From Arthrobacter sp. PvP023 (lineage in GTDB: Bacteria > Actinomycetota > Actinomycetes > Actinomycetales > Micrococcaceae), in assembly GCF_017832975.1 (NCBI RefSeq), contig NZ_JAFIBI010000001.1:2976001-3040000 (forward strand): a stretch of DNA of 64,000 bases, in the 5' to 3' direction. Position numbers and translations under genes: made by a program. Shown one piece after another: positions 8,646 through 17,071 of this stretch. Numbering within the stretch: the stretch's first letter is position 1; each line of letters starts with the position of its first letter. The notes under the pieces are model-generated. The model was not told the origin of the DNA. It ran no database searches and was given only the letters and a program-made list of their open reading frames with translations.

Positions 8646-9274
8646 CTATCCGGGTGACCTCATCCCGTGGATGGCGAGTCGAAGGATCTCATCGGCCATG
8701 TTTTGTGGGTCCGGTCCGTTGCTGGGGTTATACCAGTCTGCGGTGGAGTTGATCACGCCAATGAGGAGCTTTGCGGCGGTATGGGGTTGGATATCGCTAC
8801 GGATTGAGTTTTCGCTCCAGGCTTCGGAAACCAATGCACAGAACTGGTTTTGGATGGCGCTGCGGCCGGGAAACAGCAGCGCGTTCCACGTCGGTGTCCC
8901 CTTAGGTGAAGCAGGAGGGCTGCGGAAGGCACATTCCCTGTAAGGACCTCGACCATCCGCCGTATGACGAATTCCAGTCGACCGGGGACTGGACCGAGCT
9001 GGGCTTGGGGCTGGGACCCTATCTTTTCAAGCGCTGACAGAAGAGGTTCGAGAGCAAGGCGCAATAGCTCCTGTTTGGAAGGTGCGTGGTGGTAGAGCGC
9101 AGGCCTTGAGACGCCGGCGAACTCTGCGATGTTGTCCATTGAGGTGGCGTCGTAGCCGCGCTGATTGAATACTGCGACTGCCGCATCCACGATTGATTGT
9201 TGGGTTTGTCGGTGCTGGTGGTGGTGAGTGAGGCTTTTCTGCGAGAGCTGGCCTTTATGGTCCATATCATTCAT
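8646..9274 (-). pseudogene. TetR/AcrR family regulator, frameshifted
   Basis: The amino terminus is a clear TetR DNA-binding domain (IVDAAVAVFNQRGYDATSMD, then AGVSRPALYHHAPSKQELL). Reading continues into the ligand domain to about LLLHLRG, then the frame degenerates. The carboxy-terminal part continues in a different frame (SIRSDIQPHTAAKLLIGVI through ILRLAIHGMRSPG). A short middle stretch resembling TDVERAA fits the third frame, so at least one and probably two indels lie around 8850-8905. It is likely inactive as a repressor, although the DNA-binding part is intact. Confidence 0.75.
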
Positions 9275-9355
9275 CCAACAGATCCCGTAAGGTTTGGCCG
9301 GTTCCAGGTCTGGTCAATAGTTTGGGGAGGTGGCAGGAGCCGATCATCGTGATTC

Positions 9356-9568
9356 TCAGGTCAGGCGCCAGATCCGGTAATCACCCGCATTCAGTACTTT
9401 CCGGTCGCCACTCGTCTTTCTGCGTACCCAGATGACCCCGAGTTCTGGCGCTGTTTCTTCTATACATAGAGGATCTTGGGCGAATGGATCGCCTGTAACG
9501 GCAACCATCTCGCCTGGCTGCAGAACTGACCAATCCGTCACTTCCACTTGGTGTTTGCCGTGTTTCAT
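9356..9568 (-). CDS. Small uncharacterised protein (70 aa)
   Basis: This short frame starts MKHGKHQVEV and carries a small beta-rich pattern (WSVLQPGEMVAVTGDPFA ... GVIWVRRKTSGDRKVLNAG ... YRIWRLT). The longer open frame upstream is antisense overlap with the aldehyde dehydrogenase terminator region. GAGGAAG lies about 14 bases before the ATG. The arrangement of a PGE/PGD turn, a central WV strand and a final hydrophobic strand is also seen in the 83-residue protein at 21349-21600, suggesting a family of SH3-like small proteins. The function is unknown. Confidence 0.55.
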   Translation of the reverse strand: MKHGKHQVEVTDWSVLQPGEMVAVTGDPFAQDPLCIEETAPELGVIWVRRKTSGDRKVLNAGDYRIWRLT

Positions 9569-9656
9569 GGATTCTTCACCACTTCCTCGTGGGGATTCAT
9601 ATTGGCCGGCGTGCGTGAGAGGCTGCATTCGGCGTTGCCGCGGACGCGACTGGGGC

Positions 9657-9687
9657 TGGCGCGGCGGCCACGTAGGCCGCCGCGCCA
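9657..9687 (-). terminator. GC-rich hairpin after the aldehyde dehydrogenase gene
   Basis: Perfect 13-bp arms (TGGCGCGGCGGCC and its complement) with a 5-base loop lie 17 bp past the stop of the aldehyde dehydrogenase gene. There is no strong T-run, as is common for actinobacterial terminators. Confidence 0.6.
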
Positions 9688-9704
9688 ACCAAGCGCATTG
9701 ATGT

Positions 9705-11102
9705 TTAGCCGTTGATGATTTGTGGAACGCCGAGGGCTTTGAGGCCTTCGACGCCGAACTCGAGGCCGTAGCCGGACTGCTTCGCGCCACCGAACGGGAC
9801 CCGGGGGTCCACGGCGCCGTGCTTGTTGATCCACACGGTGCCAGCCTGGATGCGGGAAGCAACGTCGCGGGCCGCGTCCAGGTCCGACGACCAGACGGAG
9901 GCCCCCAACCCGACTTCAAGCGCATTCGCCTTGGCGACTGCCTCGTCAACGGTGCTGTACTTGATGATCGGCAGCGCGGGTCCGAACTGTTCCTCGGCCA
10001 CCAGCGGGTTGTCGTTATCGATGTCCGCGATCAGAGTCGTGGGGTAGAAGTAGCCGGGTGCGTCGGCGTCGGGGTTGCCGCCGATCAGCACGCGGGCACC
10101 GGAGGCCTTGGCGTCCTCGACAAGGCGGGCGACGATGTCGTACTGCTGCTGGTTCTGCAGCGGGCCCAGGACATTGTTCTCATCCAAGCCGTTACCCATC
10201 GGCATGGCTTGTGCAACGTTGGTCAGTGCATCGCAGACGGCGTCGTACTGGGACTCGTGCACGTACAGGCGCTTTAGTGCCGCGCAGGTCTGGCCGGTGT
10301 TGATGAACGCGCCCCAGAACAGGCCCTCGGCGATGGCCTGGGGATCTGAATCGGGGAGGACGATGCCGGCGTCGTTGCCGCCGAGTTCCAGTGTGAGTCG
10401 CTTGACCGTGTCGGCCGAGGACCGGATGATCGCTTTGCCCGTGGCGGTGGAGCCGGTGAACATGACCTTGCCGATCGCGGGGTGGGATGCCAGGGCTTCG
10501 CCGACGTCACGGCCGCCGGAGACGACCGAGACAAGGTTCTCGGGGAGGGCCGTGTTGATGGTTTCGACCAGGGCCAAAACCGACAGTGGCGTGTATTCGG
10601 AGGGCTTGACGACCACGGCGTTGCCCATGCGCAGGGCGGGGGCGATCTGCCAGACGGTGATCATCATCGGCCAGTTCCACGGGCCGATGGCACCGACGAC
10701 GCCGATGGGCCGGTAATGCAGTTCGGCGCGGGTTTCTCCGTCGTCCACTACCGTTTCGGCCTCCAGGGGCGTTCCGGCAGCTGCTCGCAGCCACGCGGCG
10801 CACGCGCCGACTTCGAAGCGGGCATTCGGTCCGTTCAGCGGCTTGCCCTGCTCGCGGGAGAGCAGCTTGGCAAGTTCTTCGGCGTTGGCTTCGACGGCGT
10901 CGGCTGCTTTCATGAGCGCGGCTGACCTTGCTTCGTGGCCAAGGGCAGCCCAGGCAGGTTGCGCTTCGGTGGCGGCGGTGATCGCGGCTTCGAGGTCCTC
11001 GACGGTGTGGACCGGCGCTTCACCGACAGCTTCACCGGTTGCCGGGTCAAGGATGGTCCGGGTCGGTGTGGATGTCGAGGTGAGCAGGCTGTTGGTGTTC
11101 AT
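9705..11102 (-). CDS. Aldehyde dehydrogenase family protein
   Basis: This 465-residue NAD(P)-dependent aldehyde dehydrogenase has the expected parts: GPWNWPMMITVWQIAPAL, the general-base Glu in LELGGND, and the catalytic Cys in NTGQTCAALKR. Its length is normal for the superfamily. An AGGAGG stands six bases before ATG. It is the last gene of a six-gene minus-strand run with a PLP enzyme, a kinase-like protein and a flavoprotein. It probably oxidises the aldehyde these produce to a carboxylic acid. If the PLP enzyme is a phospho-lyase, the substrate would be a short aliphatic aldehyde such as acetaldehyde or propanal. Confidence 0.9.
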   Translation of the reverse strand: MNTNSLLTSTSTPTRTILDPATGEAVGEAPVHTVEDLEAAITAATEAQPAWAALGHEARSAALMKAADAVEANAEELAKLLSREQGKPLNGPNARFEVGACAAWLRAAAGTPLEAETVVDDGETRAELHYRPIGVVGAIGPWNWPMMITVWQIAPALRMGNAVVVKPSEYTPLSVLALVETINTALPENLVSVVSGGRDVGEALASHPAIGKVMFTGSTATGKAIIRSSADTVKRLTLELGGNDAGIVLPDSDPQAIAEGLFWGAFINTGQTCAALKRLYVHESQYDAVCDALTNVAQAMPMGNGLDENNVLGPLQNQQQYDIVARLVEDAKASGARVLIGGNPDADAPGYFYPTTLIADIDNDNPLVAEEQFGPALPIIKYSTVDEAVAKANALEVGLGASVWSSDLDAARDVASRIQAGTVWINKHGAVDPRVPFGGAKQSGYGLEFGVEGLKALGVPQIING

Positions 11103-11217
11103 GGTTCCTCCTGGTTGGAAAATCGTGGAGTTGATTCGGTGGTTGCTGTTCGATGGCAGGACGTGCCGGGAATGGACCGGAGGGTTCCTGGCTACGTCGT
11201 TGGTGTGGGAAATCTAC

Positions 11218-12546
11218 TCATGCGGTACGACCTTCGAGTGTTTCCAGGGCCAAGCGCAGCTGCTCGATCATGTACTCGGCATTTTCACGGTCGAAGACCA
11301 TCGGCGGACGCATTTTGAGGACGTTTTCGTGGCGGCCGATCTTTCCGATAAGAACGCCCCGTGAGCGCAACTCTTCAGTGAGCCCCTTGGTCAAGATGGG
11401 GTCGGGTGTTGAGTCTTCTGGATTCACCAGCTCCAGACCAAAGAAGAGTCCGCTGCCGCGGACGTTCTTGATCCGGGGGTTGCCTTTGGCCAGTGCGGCG
11501 AGTTCGTCAGCGATGTATTTACCCAGCTGGTGGGCGTTTTCCAGCAAACCCCGCTCGTCCATGACGCGCAGGACGGCAAGGCCCGCTGCGGAGGACACAG
11601 GGCTTCCCGCGAAGGTGTTGAAGTAGGTGTTGTTTTCGCCGAATTCCTCCATGAGGGCTGAGGTGGTGACGACGCCACCTACGGGATATCCGTTGCCCAT
11701 GGGCTTGCCGAGCGTGACCAGGTCCGGTGTGGTCCCGAAAGCCTGGTGTCCCCACATGTGGGTCCCGATACGTCCGAAGCCGGATTGGACCTCGTCGGCG
11801 ATGACCAGGCCGCCAGCGGCGTGGACCCGATCCGTGACAGCCTCAACGTAACCATCAGGGGTCTTCAACAGCCCCTCGGTGGAGAACAGCGGGTCGTAGA
11901 GGATGGCGGAGACGCCGTAGCCTTCTGCTTGGAGTGAGGCTATTGCTGTGTCTACTTCGCGCAGCGCCTCCGTCAGGACACGCTTCCGCTTGGCAGCAGT
12001 GAGTCCGGCGGCGTCGGGAATGCGGATCGCTCGGACGTTGGCGCCGAGGGGTTCCTTGACGTGAAGACCAGTGGTCAGCTCTGCCAGGGTGGTGGTGTTG
12101 CCGTGGTAGCTGTGGTCGGAAATAAGGACACCTGTGTTGCCGGTGTGCTGCCTTGCGATCCTCAAGGCCAATTCGTTCGCTTCCGAGCCGCTGTTGGTGA
12201 AGAACACCCGCTCCAGTGGCTGATCGAAAAGCGAGAGGAGCTTTTCGGCGTATTCCACCACTGCGGAGTTGAGGTACCGGGTGTGAAGATTGACTGTCTG
12301 GAGCTGGTTGGTGACCGCCTCCCGGACGGTGGGGTTGGAGTGTCCGACGTGGGGAACGTTGTTATAGACGTCCAGGTACCGCTTGCCGTCGGCGTCCTCG
12401 ACCCACACTCCTTCACCGGCCACAATCTCCAACGGCGTGGCATAGAACAGCGGCGAGTGACGCCCGATGGTGCGTTCACGGCGTTCCATGAGGCTTTCCT
12501 GGAGGATGGCCTCGGGGGCCGGTTCTGTGGCTGTTTCGAGTGTCAT
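11218..12546 (-). CDS. Class III PLP-dependent aminotransferase / amino-alcohol phosphate phospho-lyase
   Basis: This 442-residue fold-type I PLP enzyme contains the cofactor Asp motif (LVIADEVQSGFGR) and the Schiff-base Lys in LVTLGKPMGNGYP. The GKPMGNG signature is shared by the AGXT2-like subgroup, which includes phosphoethanolamine and phosphohydroxylysine phospho-lyases. The neighbouring APH/choline-kinase-like gene favours the lyase role: phosphorylated amino alcohol in, aldehyde plus ammonia and phosphate out, then the aldehyde dehydrogenase. A plain amine transaminase remains possible. AAGGAC precedes ATG at a good distance. Confidence 0.82.
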   Translation of the reverse strand: MTLETATEPAPEAILQESLMERRERTIGRHSPLFYATPLEIVAGEGVWVEDADGKRYLDVYNNVPHVGHSNPTVREAVTNQLQTVNLHTRYLNSAVVEYAEKLLSLFDQPLERVFFTNSGSEANELALRIARQHTGNTGVLISDHSYHGNTTTLAELTTGLHVKEPLGANVRAIRIPDAAGLTAAKRKRVLTEALREVDTAIASLQAEGYGVSAILYDPLFSTEGLLKTPDGYVEAVTDRVHAAGGLVIADEVQSGFGRIGTHMWGHQAFGTTPDLVTLGKPMGNGYPVGGVVTTSALMEEFGENNTYFNTFAGSPVSSAAGLAVLRVMDERGLLENAHQLGKYIADELAALAKGNPRIKNVRGSGLFFGLELVNPEDSTPDPILTKGLTEELRSRGVLIGKIGRHENVLKMRPPMVFDRENAEYMIEQLRLALETLEGRTA

Positions 12547-12633
12547 TACTGTCCTTGGCCGTTGGTGCGGATTCGAATCGGGAAATGGGGGCGTTGCCGG
12601 GCCGGACGGTCGATGGCCTGACCCGGCAACGGT

Positions 12634-13032
12634 CTAGAGGGCGTTGACGCCGGCGGTAGCAACCAGATGGTCGTTCTCCACGGTGCTGCCACTGACGCCG
12701 ATCGCACCGATGATGACACCGCCCTTGGTCAAGGGGATGCCTCCGGGGAAGGTAATCAGGCCACCGTTGGAGACTTCGATGTTGAACAGCGAACCGCCGG
12801 GCTGGGAGATGGCACCGATGTCTCCGGTGGGCATGTCGAAGTACCGGGCCGTGCGTGCCTTTTTGATGGCGATATCGATGCTGCCCAGCCAGGCACCGTC
12901 CATGCGGGCGAACGCTTTGAGGTTTCCGCCGGCGTCCACGACGGCGATGTTCATCAGGGTCTCGGCGGATCGCGCCGCTTCGCGCGCTGCTTCGAGTACC
13001 TGTTGTGCTTGTTGTTCGGTGATGTCGTTCAT
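12634..13032 (-). CDS. GlcG/HbpS family heme-binding-type protein
   Basis: This 132-residue protein has the whole GlcG/HbpS (DUF336) pattern: [45 protein letters not shown] and [11 protein letters not shown]. Relatives bind heme or accompany dehydrogenases of diol, glycolate and amine catabolism; their exact function is rarely known. The start has AGGAG at seven bases. It sits between the PLP enzyme and kinase-like genes in the same direction and is probably part of the operon. It could be a cofactor or intermediate-binding accessory rather than an enzyme. Confidence 0.85.
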   Translation of the reverse strand: MNDITEQQAQQVLEAAREAARSAETLMNIAVVDAGGNLKAFARMDGAWLGSIDIAIKKARTARYFDMPTGDIGAISQPGGSLFNIEVSNGGLITFPGGIPLTKGGVIIGAIGVSGSTVENDHLVATAGVNAL

Positions 13033-13134
13033 GTGGTGCTCCTATTGGATATGTCCCGTTTTTGGGCGTACTTGTCCTGGCTGATGGGTAGTCAGCCGGT
13101 CTTTTTGGCCCGTCGGGCGTTGGTGTTTTGTTGT

Positions 13135-14088
13135 CTAGACCAGTGCTGCCGGTGTCGCAGCGGTCTTTATCAGTTCCGGGAAGTCAGGGGAGGTGATTTC
13201 CGTGATCAGCCCTTCCCAGCTGGTCCGCAGTTCCCCTGCATAGTCGGCATCGTCGTTGGGTCGGGCGTTGCCCAATGCAGTAATCCACAGTCCGCTGTTG
13301 GACCAGTGGGCCACTGCCATAAACAGCCGTGCGCGGGCGATTTTCACGGGGTCCTCGTTGCCGAAGTAAGCCTGGAAGAGGGCGTGGGCTTTTTCTTGTC
13401 CGAACCCGTTTTGTGCGGCGACGAAGCCGACTTCGTAGCAGGGGTCTGAGTTGCCGGCGAGGTCCCAATCGATGATGTTGTACGTCATCGAGGAGGTCTG
13501 CTTGATGATGTTGGCGTCCCAAATATCCAGGTGGCAGGGCACGAACTGGGCTGGATCCAGCGCCAGGACCGTCTCGATGCGGTCCATCAGCGCTTGTATG
13601 GCCGTCGCTCCCGGGGGAAGTTCGATGCCGTGCTGTCCTGCCGCGGCCATCCTTTGTTTTGCCTGGTCGAAGGGATTGATGTCGTTGAGGAAGCGGCGGC
13701 CTGAATGGTGCAGCCGGTGAAGTGCGGGGACGAGTCGGGCGATGGAATCCTCGTCAGCGTTGAGCTTGGGGTGGCCGCCGGCGACGAAGTCCAGGGCCAG
13801 CGCCAGAGGTTCGGTGGACACGGTGATCACAGGCGCCCCGACACCTATGTCAGCGGCAATCTTCGTGTTTTCCAGCACGACGTGCGCTGCTGGAAGAACG
13901 CCTACTGTCTCCCAGTAGTTGTTCCAGAGCTTGACGACGCAGCGGCGCTGCCCGTCTTCCACCAGATAGTTCTTATGTGCTTGGCCGCCCGAGAGCGAAC
14001 GCGCGGTGACATGACACCCACCCCACTCCGGGGAGGATGAAAGCACCGCCTCAATGCTGGTGATTTCGGTATCAGGGACGATGGTCAT
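13135..14088 (-). CDS. Choline/aminoglycoside kinase-like phosphotransferase
   Basis: This 317-residue protein of the APH/choline-kinase fold has a catalytic loop CHLDIWDANII (His-x-Asp...Asn) and a metal-binding IDWDLAG. It would transfer the ATP gamma-phosphate to a small hydroxyl compound. Beside a phospho-lyase-type PLP enzyme, an amino alcohol is the likely acceptor, not an antibiotic. I start at ATG; an upstream GTG 39 bp earlier keeps the frame but lacks a ribosome-binding site, while GAAGGA lies 12 bases before the ATG. Confidence 0.8.
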   Translation of the reverse strand: MTIVPDTEITSIEAVLSSSPEWGGCHVTARSLSGGQAHKNYLVEDGQRRCVVKLWNNYWETVGVLPAAHVVLENTKIAADIGVGAPVITVSTEPLALALDFVAGGHPKLNADEDSIARLVPALHRLHHSGRRFLNDINPFDQAKQRMAAAGQHGIELPPGATAIQALMDRIETVLALDPAQFVPCHLDIWDANIIKQTSSMTYNIIDWDLAGNSDPCYEVGFVAAQNGFGQEKAHALFQAYFGNEDPVKIARARLFMAVAHWSNSGLWITALGNARPNDDADYAGELRTSWEGLITEITSPDFPELIKTAATPAALV

Positions 14089-14146
14089 TAGAGTTGGATG
14101 TCCTTCGAATTTGGAATGCAGGTGCACTGTGTTGTTGTCGGGGACC

Positions 14147-14212
14147 GTCCTGGCTGCACTGTTCGCACTGTTCTACGAGCTCCCACAAGCTCTGTAACGG
14201 TGCGGCCAGGAC
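14147..14212 (-). terminator. Long stem-loop between flavoprotein and kinase-like genes
   Basis: GTCCTGGCTGCAC pairs with GTGCGGCCAGGAC (13 bp with one G-U), enclosing 40 bases. It lies just after the flavoprotein stop and may attenuate or terminate before the kinase-like gene. Confidence 0.4.
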
Positions 14213-14230
14213 CTCAACGGATGACATTTC

Positions 14231-15358
14231 TCATGCCTTCGCTGCGACGAACCGTGAAGGCAGGAACAGGCCGGTTTCCGGTCGGGAGACGCCGTCAACA
14301 TGATCGGCAAGCATTTCACCGACAGCCGCTGCATAGCGGAATCCCCGGCCCATGTCCCCGGTACCAATCACCACATTCGATGACTCGGGGTGCTCGCCGA
14401 TGACCCAGTGGCCGTCCTCGACTTCGGACCACATGCACACCGTGGTGGACACCGGGTTCGGGTCAATTTCCGGAAGCCTGTCGCGTAGAACGTCCTGGAT
14501 CCGTTCGATATCTCCGGGCCGGAGGTCCTGGCTGAGGTCCTCGGGGTCGATCCAGTTTCCTTTTCCAGGGACGGAGAACTTCCACTCCCCATTGGGCTCA
14601 GAGCACCCGTAGGACGGCGCCTCATCCGATCCAGGCGGCTTGGCGAAGTAGATGGCCGGCTTCGGCGGCCCGGCCTGACGGAAGTTGGCCAACACCTGAC
14701 GGTCCACCTTGTAAGGCAGCTCCAGCTGCATCAGGTGGTTGGCACGGGCGCCCACGGTCACGACAATTTTGTCCGCGGTGTACTTTCCCCGCTCCGTCTT
14801 CACAACGATGCCCGACGATGTCTCCTCCCAACCCAGAACGGACTCCCCTGTCCGCAGGGTTGCTCCGAGCCGTCGCGCCTCGGATTGGAGCGCCTCGATG
14901 GCGGGGTGGACCAGAGCGACCGTGCCGTTTGGTTCCCACACGGCGACTTCGTCGTCGGCGATGCGGGCCCAGGGAAAACGCTCACGTGCTGTCTTGCCGT
15001 CAAGAACGTCATATTCGAAGTCAGACGAACCCAGCGAAGCGACGGTCTTGTCGAACCACATCGATCCGGGTTCACCGACGAAGACCGTTCCTGATCGCTC
15101 CAACAGCCGGGTCCCGGTCTTCGCGGACAGCTCATCCCACAGTTCAAAGGTTCGTTTGGTAAAGGTCGTGTACTGGGCTCCGGCGCTGCTGGACTGGCGT
15201 GCCAGCCTTGTGGCTCCGCCGTGGGAGCCGTGCATGTGCGGAGGCGCAAATCGATCCAGGCCCAGGACGGTCTTGCCGCGGGCCGCCAGATGCCATGCCG
15301 CCGATGAGCCCCATGGGCCCAATCCGACGACGATGACATCGTAATGTTGTTCAGACAT
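14231..15358 (-). CDS. FAD-dependent amine oxidoreductase, sarcosine oxidase-like (DAO family)
   Basis: This 375-residue flavoprotein starts with the FAD dinucleotide motif VIVVGLGPWGSSAAWHLAARG, has GGATRLARQSS near residue 45 like monomeric sarcosine oxidase and N-methyltryptophan oxidase, and ends with IGTGDMGRGFRYAAAVGEML. The family oxidises secondary or N-methylated amines to an imine with hydrogen peroxide release, often with covalent FAD. GGAGGAACTT precedes ATG. Its place in the amine island suggests it demethylates or deaminates a substrate before the kinase/phospho-lyase steps. The particular amine is not evident. Confidence 0.85.
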   Translation of the reverse strand: MSEQHYDVIVVGLGPWGSSAAWHLAARGKTVLGLDRFAPPHMHGSHGGATRLARQSSSAGAQYTTFTKRTFELWDELSAKTGTRLLERSGTVFVGEPGSMWFDKTVASLGSSDFEYDVLDGKTARERFPWARIADDEVAVWEPNGTVALVHPAIEALQSEARRLGATLRTGESVLGWEETSSGIVVKTERGKYTADKIVVTVGARANHLMQLELPYKVDRQVLANFRQAGPPKPAIYFAKPPGSDEAPSYGCSEPNGEWKFSVPGKGNWIDPEDLSQDLRPGDIERIQDVLRDRLPEIDPNPVSTTVCMWSEVEDGHWVIGEHPESSNVVIGTGDMGRGFRYAAAVGEMLADHVDGVSRPETGLFLPSRFVAAKA

Positions 15359-15394
15359 AAGTTCCTCCGTTGGTGTTTTTGACCCAGTGGCGGG

Positions 15395-16009
15395 TCAGAC
15401 AGTAGCTCGTACGAGAAGTCCATCAATGAGCAGCCGGACAGCCTCGACAGCCTGCTCGGCGTTCTCAGGTTTGCCGGCCGCAGTCGCCCCGGCGGCACGG
15501 ATTGCCCCGGTGATGGTTGCGGCCAGGGCCTCGGTGGGTGCGTCCTGGGCCAAGGTCCCTTCCTCTTGGGCGTGCTTCAAATCCCGTGCAATCAGCTCCT
15601 CAAAGGAACGGGACGTCGAACCCAGGACGCCGGACAGCGCCGACACCAGGTCCGGTCCCATGACCCCGTAGAACCGACCCGCTGGCTCTTTGGTTGCCTC
15701 CACCAAAGCGAAGGCCAGGGCGGTGATCCTCTCCGCAGGATCGATCAAGGCATCACGCAGGCTGATACCCCGCACATAGACTCCATCAGCGATCCGGAGG
15801 TAGACCTCCCGGACGATTTCATCCCGCCCGCCTGGGAAGTGGGCGTAGATGGTTCCCCGCGAAATACCCGCTTTCTGGCTGAGGACTTCCAGGGCGGTGG
15901 CGCCGTATCCCTCAGAGCCCAGAAGCTCCGCAGCGGTGTCCAGGATGTCTCCTCGGGTACGCATGCGGTTCCGTTCCCGGAGCGAAAGGGGCTTGTCAGC
16001 GGCGCTCAT
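15395..16009 (-). CDS. TetR family regulator of the amine island
   Basis: This 204-residue TetR regulator has its DNA-binding domain at residues 18-62 (ILDTAAELLGSEGYGATALE, AGISRGTIYAHFPGGRDEI). The ATG follows AAGGAC. It is the first gene of the minus-strand set and faces the plus-strand set across a 218-bp region that holds two near-identical 22-bp repeats, its likely operators. It probably represses both divergent transcripts until an amine-derived ligand is present. Confidence 0.9.
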   Translation of the reverse strand: MSAADKPLSLRERNRMRTRGDILDTAAELLGSEGYGATALEVLSQKAGISRGTIYAHFPGGRDEIVREVYLRIADGVYVRGISLRDALIDPAERITALAFALVEATKEPAGRFYGVMGPDLVSALSGVLGSTSRSFEELIARDLKHAQEEGTLAQDAPTEALAATITGAIRAAGATAAGKPENAEQAVEAVRLLIDGLLVRATV

Positions 16010-16075
16010 TTGTTGTCCTTAGCCTGGGTAATAGGGTGATCTGCTTCACATCATTGCACACTCAATCCTAAAAGT

Positions 16076-16158
16076 GAACAGTCCGTACAGACTTTGACGG
16101 AACCTCGACGCGCTCACCGCACCCCCTAGAAACATTGAACAGTATGAACAGACTTTGA
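16076..16158. promoter_or_regulatory. Pair of 22-bp repeats in the divergent promoter region
   Basis: Two copies of GAACAGT-NNNN-ACAGACTTTGA start at 16076 and 16137, identical outside the four central bases and 61 bp apart. The first contains the near-palindrome AGTCCGTACAGACT. This is the pattern of a TetR-family double operator controlling the genes on both sides. Confidence 0.65.
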
Positions 16159-16227
16159 ACTAGATGCGTAACATCGAATTAACATGTTCTATTGCCGAAC
16201 GACACATTCAGGGTTTAGCTTGGCTGT

Positions 16228-17025
16228 ATGAAACGGGACACAGTCGGGTCGAGTGCACACTTGACCCTGCAGAGCGTCCGGAACTTCCGGAGCATCGGTG
16301 GTCTGCACGTCCGCGGAGGATCCCGTCTCGCTGAAGGACTTGTGTACAGGAGCGGACATTTCGGGTCCGCGACGAGCCAGGACCGGGAGCTGCTGCGGGC
16401 TGCGGGCCTGCAGTTCATTGATCTGCGTAACCCGTGGGAATCGCACGCCGAAGACCGCAGCGTTCCCGCCTGGAAGGGCGTCCAGACGCCCCTTCAATCC
16501 AAGGACGGCAGGGATGCCGTTCTCTGGTCGGCGGTACGGGAAGGCCGGCTCACCGAACTGGCCGATACCCTCACCGCCGAAGAAGCTGAAGAAGCGATGC
16601 ACCGCCTCTACGCGAATGACATAGCCGGCAACCCTTCAGTATTTGCCACTTTCCTCAGCTCCCTGGCCACCGGCGACCTGCCCGTGGTCGTCCACTGCTC
16701 GGCAGGAAAAGACAGGACCGGCTGGGCCATAGTCGTGCTTCTGACCGCTTTGGGTGTACCCGAATCCGTAATCCGCGATGACTACACCCAAAGCTCTTTG
16801 CCCGAAAACCAGTACCTCATCCGCAACACTGCAGGGGACGTCCCACCCATCGACAAGCACCTGCGCACCGCCATCACGCCCCTGCTGGAAGCCCGACCCA
16901 GTTATCTCGAAGCCGCTTGGCGCAGCGTCGAAAACACCTGGGGAACGCGTCGTTCCTACCTGGAAGACGGCCTCGGGCTCACCCCGGCACTCCGCCAAAA
17001 ACTCCAAGCCCGGCTCCTCGTCTGA
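16228..17025 (+). CDS. Tyrosine-protein phosphatase family protein
   Basis: This 265-residue dual-specificity/tyrosine phosphatase-like protein has the P-loop HCSAGKDRTG (Cys nucleophile, Arg phosphate binder) and an upstream VRNFRSIGGL/YRSGHF region typical of bacterial PTPs such as the LipA-like and IphP-like groups. No good ribosome-binding site precedes the ATG, so translation may be weak or leaderless. It is the first gene of the plus-strand set. In this setting it might dephosphorylate a small phospho-amino alcohol or phosphoinositide rather than a protein; that is speculation. Confidence 0.85.
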   Translation: MKRDTVGSSAHLTLQSVRNFRSIGGLHVRGGSRLAEGLVYRSGHFGSATSQDRELLRAAGLQFIDLRNPWESHAEDRSVPAWKGVQTPLQSKDGRDAVLWSAVREGRLTELADTLTAEEAEEAMHRLYANDIAGNPSVFATFLSSLATGDLPVVVHCSAGKDRTGWAIVVLLTALGVPESVIRDDYTQSSLPENQYLIRNTAGDVPPIDKHLRTAITPLLEARPSYLEAAWRSVENTWGTRRSYLEDGLGLTPALRQKLQARLLV

Positions 17026-17071
17026 GGACCCCCGCCACGGCTACGGCCGTCCTTTGTGAAAGAGAAATCCC

